Shown piece after piece: positions 1 to 6,732 of a stretch of DNA of 17,559 nucleotides (position 1 is its first letter; each line of letters begins with the position of its first letter). Source of the stretch: CAZWRK01 sp964635875 (GTDB lineage: Bacteria; Pseudomonadota; Gammaproteobacteria; Burkholderiales; Aquaspirillaceae); NCBI GenBank assembly GCA_964635875.1, contig CAZWRK010000091.1:1-17559 (forward strand). The letters run 5' to 3'. Made by a program: the position numbers and the translations under genes. The notes beneath the pieces were generated by a model that saw only the letters and a list, made by a program, of their open reading frames with translations, did no database searches and had not been told where the DNA came from.

Positions 1-328
1 TGTTGCTGTTGCATCTTGTCTAACAGAACTTTTTGCGCCTGCTATTCATCAAGAAAGAATTGTAGGTATGTTAGAAAATTATAGTTTTATTGACGAAAAA
101 GTACTCGCTTATTTTCGTCGTCGATTAACGCAAGCACCTCGTGATGCTCATTTTGCTCTTTCATATGTCAAAGAGCATGCAACATCTATCCAAGACCAAG
201 AAGGCGTTTTAAATGCATTGGATTTTAAGTGCAACGTTTTATGGGCTCAATTAGATGCTTTATATGCGGCCTATGTTCAGCCAGGTTGTATTCCTCCTGG
301 AGCTTTTTCTCCTGAAAGAGGTTTATGA
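1..328 (+). CDS. pqqC: PqqC, pyrroloquinoline-quinone synthase (C-terminal part)
   Basis: The reading frame is open from base 2 to the stop at 326-328, giving about 108 residues of the C-terminal part of a protein that is normally about 250 residues long; the start lies upstream of the window. The opening residues (SCLTELFAPAIHQERI) and the later SFIDEKVLAYFRRRL and FALSYVKEHA segments match the helical C-terminal region of PqqC. PqqC catalyses the last step of PQQ synthesis, the cofactor-free ring closure and oxygen-dependent oxidation, in the cytoplasm. Its TGA overlaps the ATG of the next gene (pqqD), so the two are probably translationally coupled. The ATG at 68 is an internal methionine, not a gene start. 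The family assignment rests on sequence recognition and on the following pqqD and pqqE. Confidence 0.93.
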   Translation, partial: VAVASCLTELFAPAIHQERIVGMLENYSFIDEKVLAYFRRRLTQAPRDAHFALSYVKEHATSIQDQEGVLNALDFKCNVLWAQLDALYAAYVQPGCIPPGAFSPERGL

Positions 329-609
329 TGCATTCTGATTATTTAGATAAGAAGCCGGCGCTAACTATTGGCTCAAAGCTTCATTTTGATAGTCAGCGTC
401 AGCAATGGATCGTTCTTGCTCCTGAGCGCATGATTTCCCTTGATGATATTTCAAAAGAAATTGTCGAATTATGTACTGGTGAATTTTCTATTGAAAAAAT
501 TGCTGAGAATTTGAATCTGAAATTCGACGCTCCATTAGCTTTAATTCAAAAAGATGTTCTTGTCTTTTTGGAAGCCCTTTGCGAAAAAGGGTTTATCCGA
601 TATGTCTAA
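325..609 (+). CDS. pqqD: PqqD, peptide chaperone of PQQ synthesis
   Basis: A protein of 93-94 residues, the usual PqqD length. Two ATG codons stand in tandem at 325 and 328, the first overlapping the pqqC stop as ATGA; either could be used. PqqD binds the PqqA precursor peptide and presents it to the radical SAM enzyme PqqE in the cytoplasm. The sequence has the typical layout: an N-terminal strand region ending near WIVLAPERM, a central ISLDDISKEIVELCTG segment, then a helical C-terminal half (IEKIAENL, VLVFLEAL, EKGFI) of the winged-helix RRE type. The stop at 607-609 overlaps the pqqE start at 602, so expression is tied to pqqE. Codon use is AT-rich, like its neighbours. Confidence 0.93.
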   Translation: MMHSDYLDKKPALTIGSKLHFDSQRQQWIVLAPERMISLDDISKEIVELCTGEFSIEKIAENLNLKFDAPLALIQKDVLVFLEALCEKGFIRYV

Positions 610-1699
610 TTTTAAATCATTGCCACTCGCAGTTTTGCTTGAAGTGACACATCGCTGTCCACTTAAATGTGTGTACTGTTCAAATCCTGTTCAATTAATG
701 GACTCTAAGTCTGAATTAAACACACCAACTTGGTTTGCTATTCTAGATGAAGCGGCAAAAATAGGGGTTTTACAGGTTCATTTTTCTGGTGGTGAGCCTA
801 TGGCCAGAAATGATATCTTTGATCTCGTTGAACATGCTACTAAATTAGGCTTGTATAGCAACTTAATTACTTCTGGTGTTTTAATGAATGCCGAGAAGCT
901 AGATAAATTTAAATCTATTGGTTTAAGTCATATTCAGCTAAGTTTTCAAGATCTAGATGAGTCTGGGGCCGAGTGGGCCAGTGGTTATAGTGGTGGCGTT
1001 GAAAAAAAGCGAGACGTTGCGCGTGCCATTATAGCTGCAGGAATTGCATTAACATTAAACTTTGTTATTACAAGACAAAATCATTCACGTATCGATGATA
1101 TGTTGTCCTACGCTTTATCTTTAGGTGTAAATCGCGTTGAAATTGCCAATACCCAATATTATGGATGGGGATTATTGAACCGAAAATTTTTACTGCCTAC
1201 TCAAGAGCAGCTCAATGATATGACGCAAAAGATTCAAGCATGGCGCGAACGTTGTCGTGGTCGAATGGTCATTGATTATGTTGTCCCTGATTATTACGCA
1301 AGTAAACCGAAGGCGTGTATGAATGGTTGGGGACAGCGTTTTATCAATGTGATGCCTGATGGTTCAATATTGCCTTGTCATGCGGCACAAACAATTCCTC
1401 ATTTAAATTTTCCTAAATTTCCAGAATCCTCGCTTTTGGATGCATGGCTCAACTCGGAAGCTTTCTCCATTTATCGTGGCTCTGAGTGGTTACCTGAACC
1501 GTGTCAAAGCTGTGATCGAAAAGAAATCGACTGGGGTGGATGTCGGTGTCAGGCGTTGGCATTAGCTGGTCGTGCTGATACTTTAGATCCTGTTTGTCAC
1601 AAATCTTCTGAGCATGATTTTGTACTTGATTTGGCAAAAAAAGATTCTGCAGAGGTCTCTTCTCAGGATCAATTGCAATATCGTAAAATATACGATTAA
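602..1699 (+). CDS. pqqE: PqqE, radical SAM enzyme of PQQ synthesis
   Basis: A 365-residue protein close to the family length. The ATG at 602 is preferred over the in-frame ATG at 554, because the protein then begins MSNFKSLPLAVLLEVTHRC as PqqE proteins do and overlaps pqqD by only 8 bases; an AAGGG lies about 11 bases upstream. The radical SAM motif CxxxCxxC is at C19, C23 and C26, followed by the SGGEP motif that contacts the SAM amino group. The C-terminal SPASM domain carries many cysteines (CMNGWG, ILPCHA, CQSC, GGCRC, PVCH) for auxiliary iron-sulphur clusters. PqqE forms the carbon-carbon bond between the Glu and Tyr of PqqA on PqqD. It is the last pqq gene here and is followed directly by a long hairpin. 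pqqA and pqqB would lie upstream of the window. Confidence 0.96.
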   Translation: MSNFKSLPLAVLLEVTHRCPLKCVYCSNPVQLMDSKSELNTPTWFAILDEAAKIGVLQVHFSGGEPMARNDIFDLVEHATKLGLYSNLITSGVLMNAEKLDKFKSIGLSHIQLSFQDLDESGAEWASGYSGGVEKKRDVARAIIAAGIALTLNFVITRQNHSRIDDMLSYALSLGVNRVEIANTQYYGWGLLNRKFLLPTQEQLNDMTQKIQAWRERCRGRMVIDYVVPDYYASKPKACMNGWGQRFINVMPDGSILPCHAAQTIPHLNFPKFPESSLLDAWLNSEAFSIYRGSEWLPEPCQSCDRKEIDWGGCRCQALALAGRADTLDPVCHKSSEHDFVLDLAKKDSAEVSSQDQLQYRKIYD

Positions 1700-1701
1700 T
1701 A

Positions 1702-1767
1702 CCTCATTTAAAAAATAAAAAATGCCGTACAATTCAATGTGCGGCATTTTTTATTTTTTAAATGAGG
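1702..1767 (+). terminator. Long perfect hairpin, probable bidirectional terminator after pqqE
   Basis: A perfect 26-base inverted repeat (1702-1727 against 1742-1767) is extended inward by a G-U pair and two more pairs around an 8-base loop (1731-1738). The core ATGCCG/CGGCAT is flanked on both sides by A/T runs, so each strand shows a GC-rich stem followed by a U-rich tail, as in an intrinsic terminator. It starts 3 bases after the pqqE stop. Its outer 3' arm contains the TGAGGG that serves as ribosome binding site for the next gene. Confidence 0.85.
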
Positions 1768-1768
1768 G
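1764..1768 (+). promoter_or_regulatory. Ribosome binding site inside hairpin arm, sets DUF3095 start
   Basis: GAGGG lies 5 bases before the ATG at 1774. It supports that start over the in-frame ATG at 1762, which lies within the hairpin and has only A/T sequence upstream. Four of its five bases pair in the 26-base stem, so read-through transcripts from pqqE would have the site masked. Confidence 0.6.
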
Positions 1769-1773
1769 TTTTG

Positions 1774-2922
1774 ATGAGTCATTATTTTTATAAAGATATG
1801 GTACGCATATATAAAATATCTGACATCACAAATGAAAGTGCTTTTAAATCTCTTCCAGAAGATTGGATTGTGATTATTACAGATATTGTTGGGTCGACGC
1901 GCGCTATTGAAGATGGCCATTACAAAAATGTAAACATTGTCGGGGCTGCTTCAATTACTTGTGCAATTAATGCTGCATTTCCTTACGATATTCCATATGT
2001 TTTTGGTGGCGATGGTGCAACAATCGCTATTCCTCCAGATTGCAAGGGCCCTGTTTTGCGCGCTCTTTCTGGTCAAATTGCATTAAGTAAACATAATTTT
2101 TCATTAGATTTAAGAGTTGGTTATATTTCTGTTCGTGACTTGATTAAAAATGGAAAACTTTTAGAAGTTGCACGCTATGAAGTTGCTCCTGGTAATGATA
2201 TTGCTTTTTTTAGAGGGGGTGGGTTGAGTTATTTAGAGAAGCTTTTGAAATCAAATTTTTCACCGCCGTTGTTAAAAATTGAAGAAAACAGCGAAGTGAT
2301 TCCAAATAACCATGGATTAAGTTGTCGTTGGGAACCTTTATCTAATAATCGGGGGCTGATCTTGACATTGCTAGTGTCTGCTCGACGGGATGATCGGCGT
2401 GTTTATAATCTTCTCATCAAAGAAATTGAAAGTATTTTTAATGATATAAGGGATGTTAATCCTGTTCAAAACAATAATTTAAAAATGAAAATCTCCAGGC
2501 AGCTATTTAATATTGAAAATAGTATCCAAAATGTTGGATTTAGTCCTGTTAAGAAAATTTCAACATGGTTGACAACACTTATAGGATGTTTTTTTGTTAA
2601 ATTTCGGCTGAAATTTGCTGGGTTTGATCCTGACCGTTATTATTCAGAAATGACTCGTCATGTTGATTTTCATAAATTTGATGACATGTTTAGAATGGTT
2701 GTCGACTGCAGTGCGATACAAAAAAATAAACTAGAGAGCTTTCTGGAGAAGCTTCGCAAAGAAGGTGATATATATTACGGTTTGCACGTCTCGGATCAAG
2801 CATTAATGACATGCTTGGTATTTTCATCAGCGCAAAGCAAACATATTCATTTCATAGATGGGTCGAATGGTGGCTATGCACTTGCTGCTTCTTATATGAA
2901 AAAACAACAATCAGATATTTAA
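1774..2922 (+). CDS. DUF3095-family protein with class III cyclase-like motifs
   Basis: A 382-residue protein matching by eye the DUF3095 family, which has no established function. Near the N-terminus VIITDIVGST (D37) resembles the first metal-binding strand of class III nucleotide cyclases (FTDIVGST), and YVFGGDGATIAIP (D79) resembles the second (GDG). Both Asp residues expected to hold the two catalytic metal ions are therefore present. The rest (about residues 130-380) has no motif I recognise; it ends with a GLHVSDQALMTC segment and a glycine-rich GSNGGYAL. No signal peptide is evident; one hydrophobic stretch near WLTTLIGCFFVKF might be membrane-associated. It is very AT-rich, lies right after the pqq hairpin, and converges with the response regulator gene with a 12-base overlap. 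Cyclase activity is an inference from two motifs only; it could also be a degenerate nucleotide-binding relative. Confidence 0.75.
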   Translation: MSHYFYKDMVRIYKISDITNESAFKSLPEDWIVIITDIVGSTRAIEDGHYKNVNIVGAASITCAINAAFPYDIPYVFGGDGATIAIPPDCKGPVLRALSGQIALSKHNFSLDLRVGYISVRDLIKNGKLLEVARYEVAPGNDIAFFRGGGLSYLEKLLKSNFSPPLLKIEENSEVIPNNHGLSCRWEPLSNNRGLILTLLVSARRDDRRVYNLLIKEIESIFNDIRDVNPVQNNNLKMKISRQLFNIENSIQNVGFSPVKKISTWLTTLIGCFFVKFRLKFAGFDPDRYYSEMTRHVDFHKFDDMFRMVVDCSAIQKNKLESFLEKLRKEGDIYYGLHVSDQALMTCLVFSSAQSKHIHFIDGSNGGYALAASYMKKQQSDI

Positions 2923-3564
2923 AATAGGACCTACTTTAATCACAATTTGAGTGCGGCTATGGACACCTAGCTTGCGTAATATTGATGAAACGTGTGCTTT
3001 GACAGTGCTTTCTGCAATATTAAGTTCTATTGCTACGACCTTATTAGATTGGCCACGGGTAATATAGTCGAGAATACAGCGTTCTTGCTTGGTTAAGCTC
3101 ATAATTCTATTTGTAATCTCTGATAGATCCGATTCTGTTTCTTGCTTGGGTAAAGAAATCGGGTGGCTGAGTGTGGGTGGGGTAAAGATATTACCTTCTA
3201 AAACGCATTGGATCGCCTGCGCCATGTCGGATCTACAAAGTGATTTTGGAATAAACCCAGATGCACCTGCTCGAAAAGCTGAATCAATTGTTGAGCGTCG
3301 TTCATCTGCTGAAACGACGATAATGGGAAGCGTGGGAGAGACATCATGTAAACGAGTGAGTCCTGACAAACCATCCATTCCTGGCATATTAATATCAATA
3401 AGTGCCAGTTCTAAATGGTGGTTCTCCTTAATAATAGGGAGTGCTTCATCAAGGGATGCGCATTCACTGATAATCGAATGCGTGCCAAATACCTCTTGGG
3501 TTACAAGTCGTAATGCCTCACGGAATAGAGGGTGATCATCTGCAATTAAAATGCTTGCATCCAT
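2911..3564 (-). CDS. LuxR/NarL-family response regulator, probable regulator of alcohol oxidation
   Basis: A 217-residue two-domain response regulator. The receiver domain (residues 1-120) has the acidic pair D9-D10, phosphoacceptor D57 in ALIDINMPGMDG, S85 and K107 in GFIPKSL. The C-terminal LuxR-type helix-turn-helix (about 153-210) reads LTKQERCILDYI, then NIAESTVKAHVSSILRKL. The ATG at 3564 follows an AGGGAG at 9 bases. The layout resembles AgmR/ExaE-type regulators that control PQQ alcohol dehydrogenases in Pseudomonas. It sits 43 bases downstream of the cytochrome gene on the same strand with no terminator between, so both are probably cotranscribed. No partner kinase is in the window. 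Its end overlaps the convergent DUF3095 gene by 12 bases. The target genes are inferred from context. Confidence 0.92.
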   Translation of the reverse strand: MDASILIADDHPLFREALRLVTQEVFGTHSIISECASLDEALPIIKENHHLELALIDINMPGMDGLSGLTRLHDVSPTLPIIVVSADERRSTIDSAFRAGASGFIPKSLCRSDMAQAIQCVLEGNIFTPPTLSHPISLPKQETESDLSEITNRIMSLTKQERCILDYITRGQSNKVVAIELNIAESTVKAHVSSILRKLGVHSRTQIVIKVGPILNI

Positions 3565-3607
3565 GTGGTGGCGCTCCCTGATTGAGTTTTCTAAATAATA
3601 GAGGTTT

Positions 3608-3925
3608 TTATCCTTTTAAGCTCAAAATCCATTCTACGATTGTTTTAATTTCTTCATCTTTCATGTGCGTGTGAGGTGGCATCCCTGCATTTCCCCATAC
3701 GCCACCGCCGCCATTTTTAACCTTTAAAGTTAGTTTTTCGACAGCATCTTTTTGGCCTGAGTACTTATTCGCGACGTCTTTATAAGCGGGGCCGATGACT
3801 TTGGCTTCAATTTGGTGGCAGGCTAAACAGCCATTTTTTAGCGCCATGGCTTGAGGATCACCGGCATAGCTATATGCGGATGCATACAACAGTGAGACAA
3901 ATAAGGCTGTTTTGATCTGTTTCAT
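3608..3925 (-). CDS. Periplasmic class I cytochrome c (c551/c552 type)
   Basis: A 105-residue precursor with a signal peptide (KQIK, then a hydrophobic core, cleavage probably after A21), giving a mature protein of about 84 residues. Heme is bound by C33-L-A-C36-H37, and M81 in GNAGMPPHTH is the likely sixth ligand. The segments GPAYKDVANKY and the C-terminal helix IKTIVEWILSLKG are typical of small c551/c552 cytochromes. Lying directly downstream of the PQQ alcohol dehydrogenase, it is the likely electron acceptor of that enzyme, passing electrons to a terminal oxidase. The ATG at 3925 is preceded by AAGG about 9 bases away. The gene lies behind the dehydrogenase terminator, and the 71-base interval has little room for a separate promoter, so read-through may set its level. 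It is smaller than and different from ExaB-type cytochrome c550. Confidence 0.92.
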   Translation of the reverse strand: MKQIKTALFVSLLYASAYSYAGDPQAMALKNGCLACHQIEAKVIGPAYKDVANKYSGQKDAVEKLTLKVKNGGGGVWGNAGMPPHTHMKDEEIKTIVEWILSLKG

Positions 3926-3955
3926 AGAGAGTCACCTTGGAAGAGAATCGAATTA

Positions 3956-3990
3956 AAAAGGTCGTTTTCTGAAATAGAAAACGACCTTTT
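3956..3990 (-). terminator. Intrinsic terminator after the PQQ alcohol dehydrogenase
   Basis: Perfect 15-base arms (3956-3970 and 3976-3990) enclose a 5-base loop. Read on the minus strand the stem ends in a run of five T just after the dehydrogenase stop (3997). It lies between the dehydrogenase and the cytochrome gene on the same strand, so it may act as an attenuator that makes the enzyme more abundant than the downstream proteins. Confidence 0.85.
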
Positions 3991-3996
3991 CATGGT

Positions 3997-5772
3997 TTAT
4001 TTCACGAGTTTAAAGACCCACAAACTGCCGCCCTGTGTGAGATGAGAAATCGTTTTTGCCACTTCTCCGCCCCATAGTGGTACCGCGCCACCCCAGCCTG
4101 AAACAACCGCAACATATTGTTCTCCATCGGTTTCCCATGTGATTGGGCTACCGACGACGCCAGAACCTGTTTGGAACTTCCAGAGCTCTTTGCCAGTTTG
4201 TGCATCAAATGCTTTTAAGAAGCCCTCAGGTGTGCCGGTAAAAACTAAGTTACCGCCTGTGGTTAGCACGCCACCCCATAATGGAGCGGGGTTTTTGTAC
4301 TCCCATTTGATTTTTCCTGTTTTGGGATCCATCGCACGTAATACACCGATATGATCGTCATACAGTGGTTTAATCGTGAAGCCAGCACCTAAATAAGCTG
4401 CACCTTTTTTGTAGGTGATGGGCTCGTTCCAAATGTCCATGCCCCACTCATTTGATGGGATGTAGAACATTTCTGTTTTTGGGCTGTACGCCATCGGCAT
4501 CCAGTTTTTACCACCCAAGAAAGATGGTGCGGAGAAGACCGATTTGCCTTTTCCTGCTTCTCCTTGGCTTTCTGCTTCAAAAGGATTACCGGGGCGACCT
4601 TCTGGATTCACAATGGGTTTTTTAGTCTTGAGATCAAATCCCTTGGCCCAAGTGATTTTCGAAACAAAAGGATATGCGCCGAGCAAATCACCATTGGTGC
4701 GGTCTGCGACAAAGAAGAAACCGTTCCGGTCTGCCTTTGCGCCGGCTTTGATGATTTTTCCATCTTTTTTCAGGTCAAATGGAATGAACTCGTTGACGCC
4801 ATCAAAGTCCCAGCCATCGTGCGGTGTGGTTTGGAGATGCCATTTGATCTCGCCATTGTCTGGGTTGATCGCGAGGGTCGATGCGGTATACAGGTTATCG
4901 CCTTTGCGTGTCCATGAGTTCCAAGGCGCGGGGTTACCTGTCCCCATAAAAATGGTATCGGTTTCAGGATCGTATGTGCCGCCTAACCACGTTGCACCGC
5001 CGCCATGCTTCCACTGATCACCTTCCCATGTGGCGTTGAGCTTACCTGTCATGGTGCTTTCTTTGCCATTGAGCGTACCCATGTGTCCTTCAATGACAGG
5101 GCGCGACCAAACAAGTTCACCTGTTTTTGCATCACGTGCTTCAACCTTGCCGACAACACCAAACTCGCCACCTGATACACCTGTGATGATTTTGCCTTTG
5201 ACGATCATTGGTGCAGCGGTATACGAGTAGCCTTCTTTGTAGTCACCGAGCTTCTTGCTCCATACGACTTTGCCGGTTTTACGGTCTAAGGCGACAAGGC
5301 GCGCATCTAGAGTGCCGAAGTAGACGAGGTCCTCATAGATCGCCATCCCACGATTGATGACATCGCAGCAAGGCATGATTCCATCGGGTAGGCGCGCATT
5401 GTATTCCCACAATTTATGGCCGGTTTTGGCGTCAATTGCATAAGCACGTGAATAGGAGGCTGTGGTGTAAATTACGCCATCGTGAACCAATGGCTGTGCT
5501 TCTTGGCCCCGTTGTTTTTCTCCCCCAAAAGAAAAGCTCCAAGCTGGCACGAGCTTGGAGACGGTTTTGGGATTGATTTTGCTGAGCGGGCTAAAGCGTT
5601 GCGCCTGTGGACCCATACCGTAGGAGACAACGTCGCCCACCGTTTTTTGGTCATTCAAAATATCTTGATCGTTGACTGCCGCATGAGCTGTACCGATCTG
5701 ACCCAATGCAGCCGTTAGGCAAAGCGCGATAGCACATGGACGCCATGTGCGAGTTAGGTAGGAATTACGCAT
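3997..5772 (-). CDS. PQQ-dependent alcohol dehydrogenase with lanthanide-type Asp (PedH/XoxF-like motif)
   Basis: A 591-residue periplasmic quinoprotein of the methanol/ethanol dehydrogenase family (ExaA/PedE/PedH/XoxF relatives). The ATG at 5772 is chosen because GGAG lies 6 bases upstream and the protein then begins with a signal peptide (RNSYLTRTW, hydrophobic core, cleavage after AHA, A31). The family's adjacent cysteines are C135-C136 (MPCCDV). Metal and active-site residues are E203 (GGEFGVVG), N280 (TGNPAPWN) and catalytic D322 in PHDGWDFDGVNE. Residue D324, two after the catalytic Asp, is the extra carboxylate that distinguishes lanthanide-dependent enzymes; calcium-dependent ExaA has Ala there. 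Repeated tryptophan-docking segments (GKVVWSKKLG, GEIKWHLQ, GKIKWEYK, GKELWKFQ) show the eight-bladed propeller. It oxidises primary alcohols and gives electrons to a cytochrome c, probably the gene downstream. The exact substrate cannot be read from the sequence. Confidence 0.95.
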   Translation of the reverse strand: MRNSYLTRTWRPCAIALCLTAALGQIGTAHAAVNDQDILNDQKTVGDVVSYGMGPQAQRFSPLSKINPKTVSKLVPAWSFSFGGEKQRGQEAQPLVHDGVIYTTASYSRAYAIDAKTGHKLWEYNARLPDGIMPCCDVINRGMAIYEDLVYFGTLDARLVALDRKTGKVVWSKKLGDYKEGYSYTAAPMIVKGKIITGVSGGEFGVVGKVEARDAKTGELVWSRPVIEGHMGTLNGKESTMTGKLNATWEGDQWKHGGGATWLGGTYDPETDTIFMGTGNPAPWNSWTRKGDNLYTASTLAINPDNGEIKWHLQTTPHDGWDFDGVNEFIPFDLKKDGKIIKAGAKADRNGFFFVADRTNGDLLGAYPFVSKITWAKGFDLKTKKPIVNPEGRPGNPFEAESQGEAGKGKSVFSAPSFLGGKNWMPMAYSPKTEMFYIPSNEWGMDIWNEPITYKKGAAYLGAGFTIKPLYDDHIGVLRAMDPKTGKIKWEYKNPAPLWGGVLTTGGNLVFTGTPEGFLKAFDAQTGKELWKFQTGSGVVGSPITWETDGEQYVAVVSGWGGAVPLWGGEVAKTISHLTQGGSLWVFKLVK

Positions 5773-5830
5773 TTCTCTCTCCAGACATGCTTTGAGATTC
5801 CGGTTTTTCAGCAAACCCGGTCGTGGCTCA

Positions 5831-5859
5831 CTATTGATGCCATGAGTTGGCATCAATAG
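5831..5859. promoter_or_regulatory. Perfect 12-bp inverted repeat upstream of the alcohol dehydrogenase
   Basis: CTATTGATGCCA, a 5-base spacer TGAGT, then TGGCATCAATAG form a perfect inverted repeat ending 58 bases before the dehydrogenase start. It could be an operator for a dimeric regulator or, if transcribed, a hairpin in the leader. Closer to the gene a second imperfect stem (ACCGG near 5798-5803 and CCGGT near 5817-5821) is also possible. Which protein binds, if any, is not known. Confidence 0.5.
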
Positions 5860-6007
5860 GTGGAGAGTAGAGAGGTGAGAGGGCGCTACGCCTTTACAAC
5901 TGATGAACTGGCCGCTGATTCACTTCAATACTCGCAAGTCTGATTTTGCGTAAAGCACATGTGATCGCCAATTCAACTTAAGTCGCATAGGGGCTTGAAA
6001 AAACAAA

Positions 6008-6035
6008 AAGCCAGCCCACGGATGCGGGCTGGCTT
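6008..6035 (-). terminator. Intrinsic terminator of the phasin gene
   Basis: AAGCCAGCCC (6008-6017) pairs with GGGCTGGCTT (6026-6035) around an 8-base loop. On the minus strand the stem is followed by TTT, G and a T run, 25 bases after the phasin stop. Confidence 0.9.
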
Positions 6036-6059
6036 GAGCTCATGCTAGACAGCGAAAGA

Positions 6060-6614
6060 TTACTTCTTGGAAGAAGCAGTTTGAGCTTGTTTTACGGCTT
6101 CAGTTGTTGCGCTTGTTGCTGTTTTTACGCTTGTGCTTGCAAATTCAGCGACTTGTTGGGCTGCTTTTGTCATGCTGTCCATCATAGCGGCAGTAGCGGC
6201 TACAGAGGATTTGATTGCGTTCACAGCCGGTTCGCTTCCGCTCGGCGCATTTTTGCTGGCTTGATCAACAAAGCTCACGAAATTTTTGTTGCTGTTGCTG
6301 AGAATTTCTTCAGCAAGCTTAGACAGTTCGCCTTGGGTTTGCGCAACCGCTTCATACACGGTGCGGGAAGTGTTGACGGTTTTCTCGAGGGTGCTGCTTG
6401 CCAATTGATTCAGGCGTTGCGCCCCTTCTTGGGGAGTTTTCACGCTGCTGAGCTCACGTGCGGCTTTGATGCCGTCTTCGAAGCTCTGCTTGCTCGCTTC
6501 CAGTTGGATTTTAACCAAGCGCTCAAGGCCATTCAGAGAAATTGCGCTAAAGCGCAATAGAGTTTCTGTGTTGGTGGCGGTGACTTTGCTGAGTTGTTCT
6601 TGAGTCATAAGCAT
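6060..6614 (-). CDS. phaP: Phasin, polyhydroxyalkanoate granule-associated protein
   Basis: A 184-residue, all-helical, alanine/serine/lysine-rich protein of the PhaP-type phasin family common in proteobacteria. It has no signal peptide and almost no cysteine or tryptophan. Amphipathic helices appear in order: ETLLRFSAISLNGLERLVKI and ASKQSFEDGIKAA (characteristic of the family), a middle TVYEAVAQTQGELSKLAEEI, and a low-complexity Ala/Thr/Lys tail (residues about 140-184). Phasins coat polyhydroxybutyrate granules in the cytoplasm and limit their size. The first ATG at 6614 follows AGGAG at 7 bases; a second ATG two codons on is less well placed. The gene is monocistronic, with a terminator just downstream. 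The family assignment is good; the presence of PHA synthesis genes elsewhere is an inference. Confidence 0.88.
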   Translation of the reverse strand: MLMTQEQLSKVTATNTETLLRFSAISLNGLERLVKIQLEASKQSFEDGIKAARELSSVKTPQEGAQRLNQLASSTLEKTVNTSRTVYEAVAQTQGELSKLAEEILSNSNKNFVSFVDQASKNAPSGSEPAVNAIKSSVAATAAMMDSMTKAAQQVAEFASTSVKTATSATTEAVKQAQTASSKK

Positions 6615-6683
6615 GGAATCTCTCCTGAGTTGATTTTTAGACTGTGAAGTAAGTGCGTAGAGAACATTGGTAGGCTTTGGAGC

Positions 6684-6713
6684 AGGTTACGTGGTGTATA
6701 AAATCCATGTCAA
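6684..6713 (-). promoter_or_regulatory. Candidate sigma-70 promoter of the phasin gene
   Basis: On the minus strand a consensus -35 TTGACA (6708-6713) is followed after 18 bases by TAACCT (6684-6689), a weak -10. This would start transcription about 60 bases before the phasin ATG. Confidence 0.4.
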
Positions 6714-6721
6714 ATGTTTTT

Positions 6722-6732
6722 GTGCTTTGCAG
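6722..6732 (-). promoter_or_regulatory. PhaR-like TGC-rich site upstream of phasin
   Basis: The minus strand reads CTGCAAAGCAC, one base away from the CTGC-N3-GCAG arrangement described for the PHA regulator PhaR. It lies just upstream of the candidate phasin promoter. The match is short, so this is suggestive only. Confidence 0.3.

Noticed and set aside
554..601. Earlier pqqE start at 554
   Set aside because: It would overlap pqqD by 56 bases and add 16 residues unlike PqqE; the start at 602 matches the family.
5773..5856. Longer N-terminus (28 extra residues) for the PQQ alcohol dehydrogenase
   Set aside because: The upstream ATG lies in the inverted repeat without a ribosome binding site and would place the signal peptide inside the protein; the ATG at 5772 has GGAG and a proper signal peptide.
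5958..5980. Sigma-54 promoter upstream of the alcohol dehydrogenase (TTGGCGATCACATGTGCTT on the minus strand)
   Set aside because: The GG and GC doublets are 11 bases apart instead of the required 10, and the flanking bases fit poorly.
6042..6560. Open frame on the plus strand opposite the phasin gene, rich in Cys and Phe
   Set aside because: Antisense shadow of a clear phasin gene; it runs through the phasin terminator and has no ribosome binding site.
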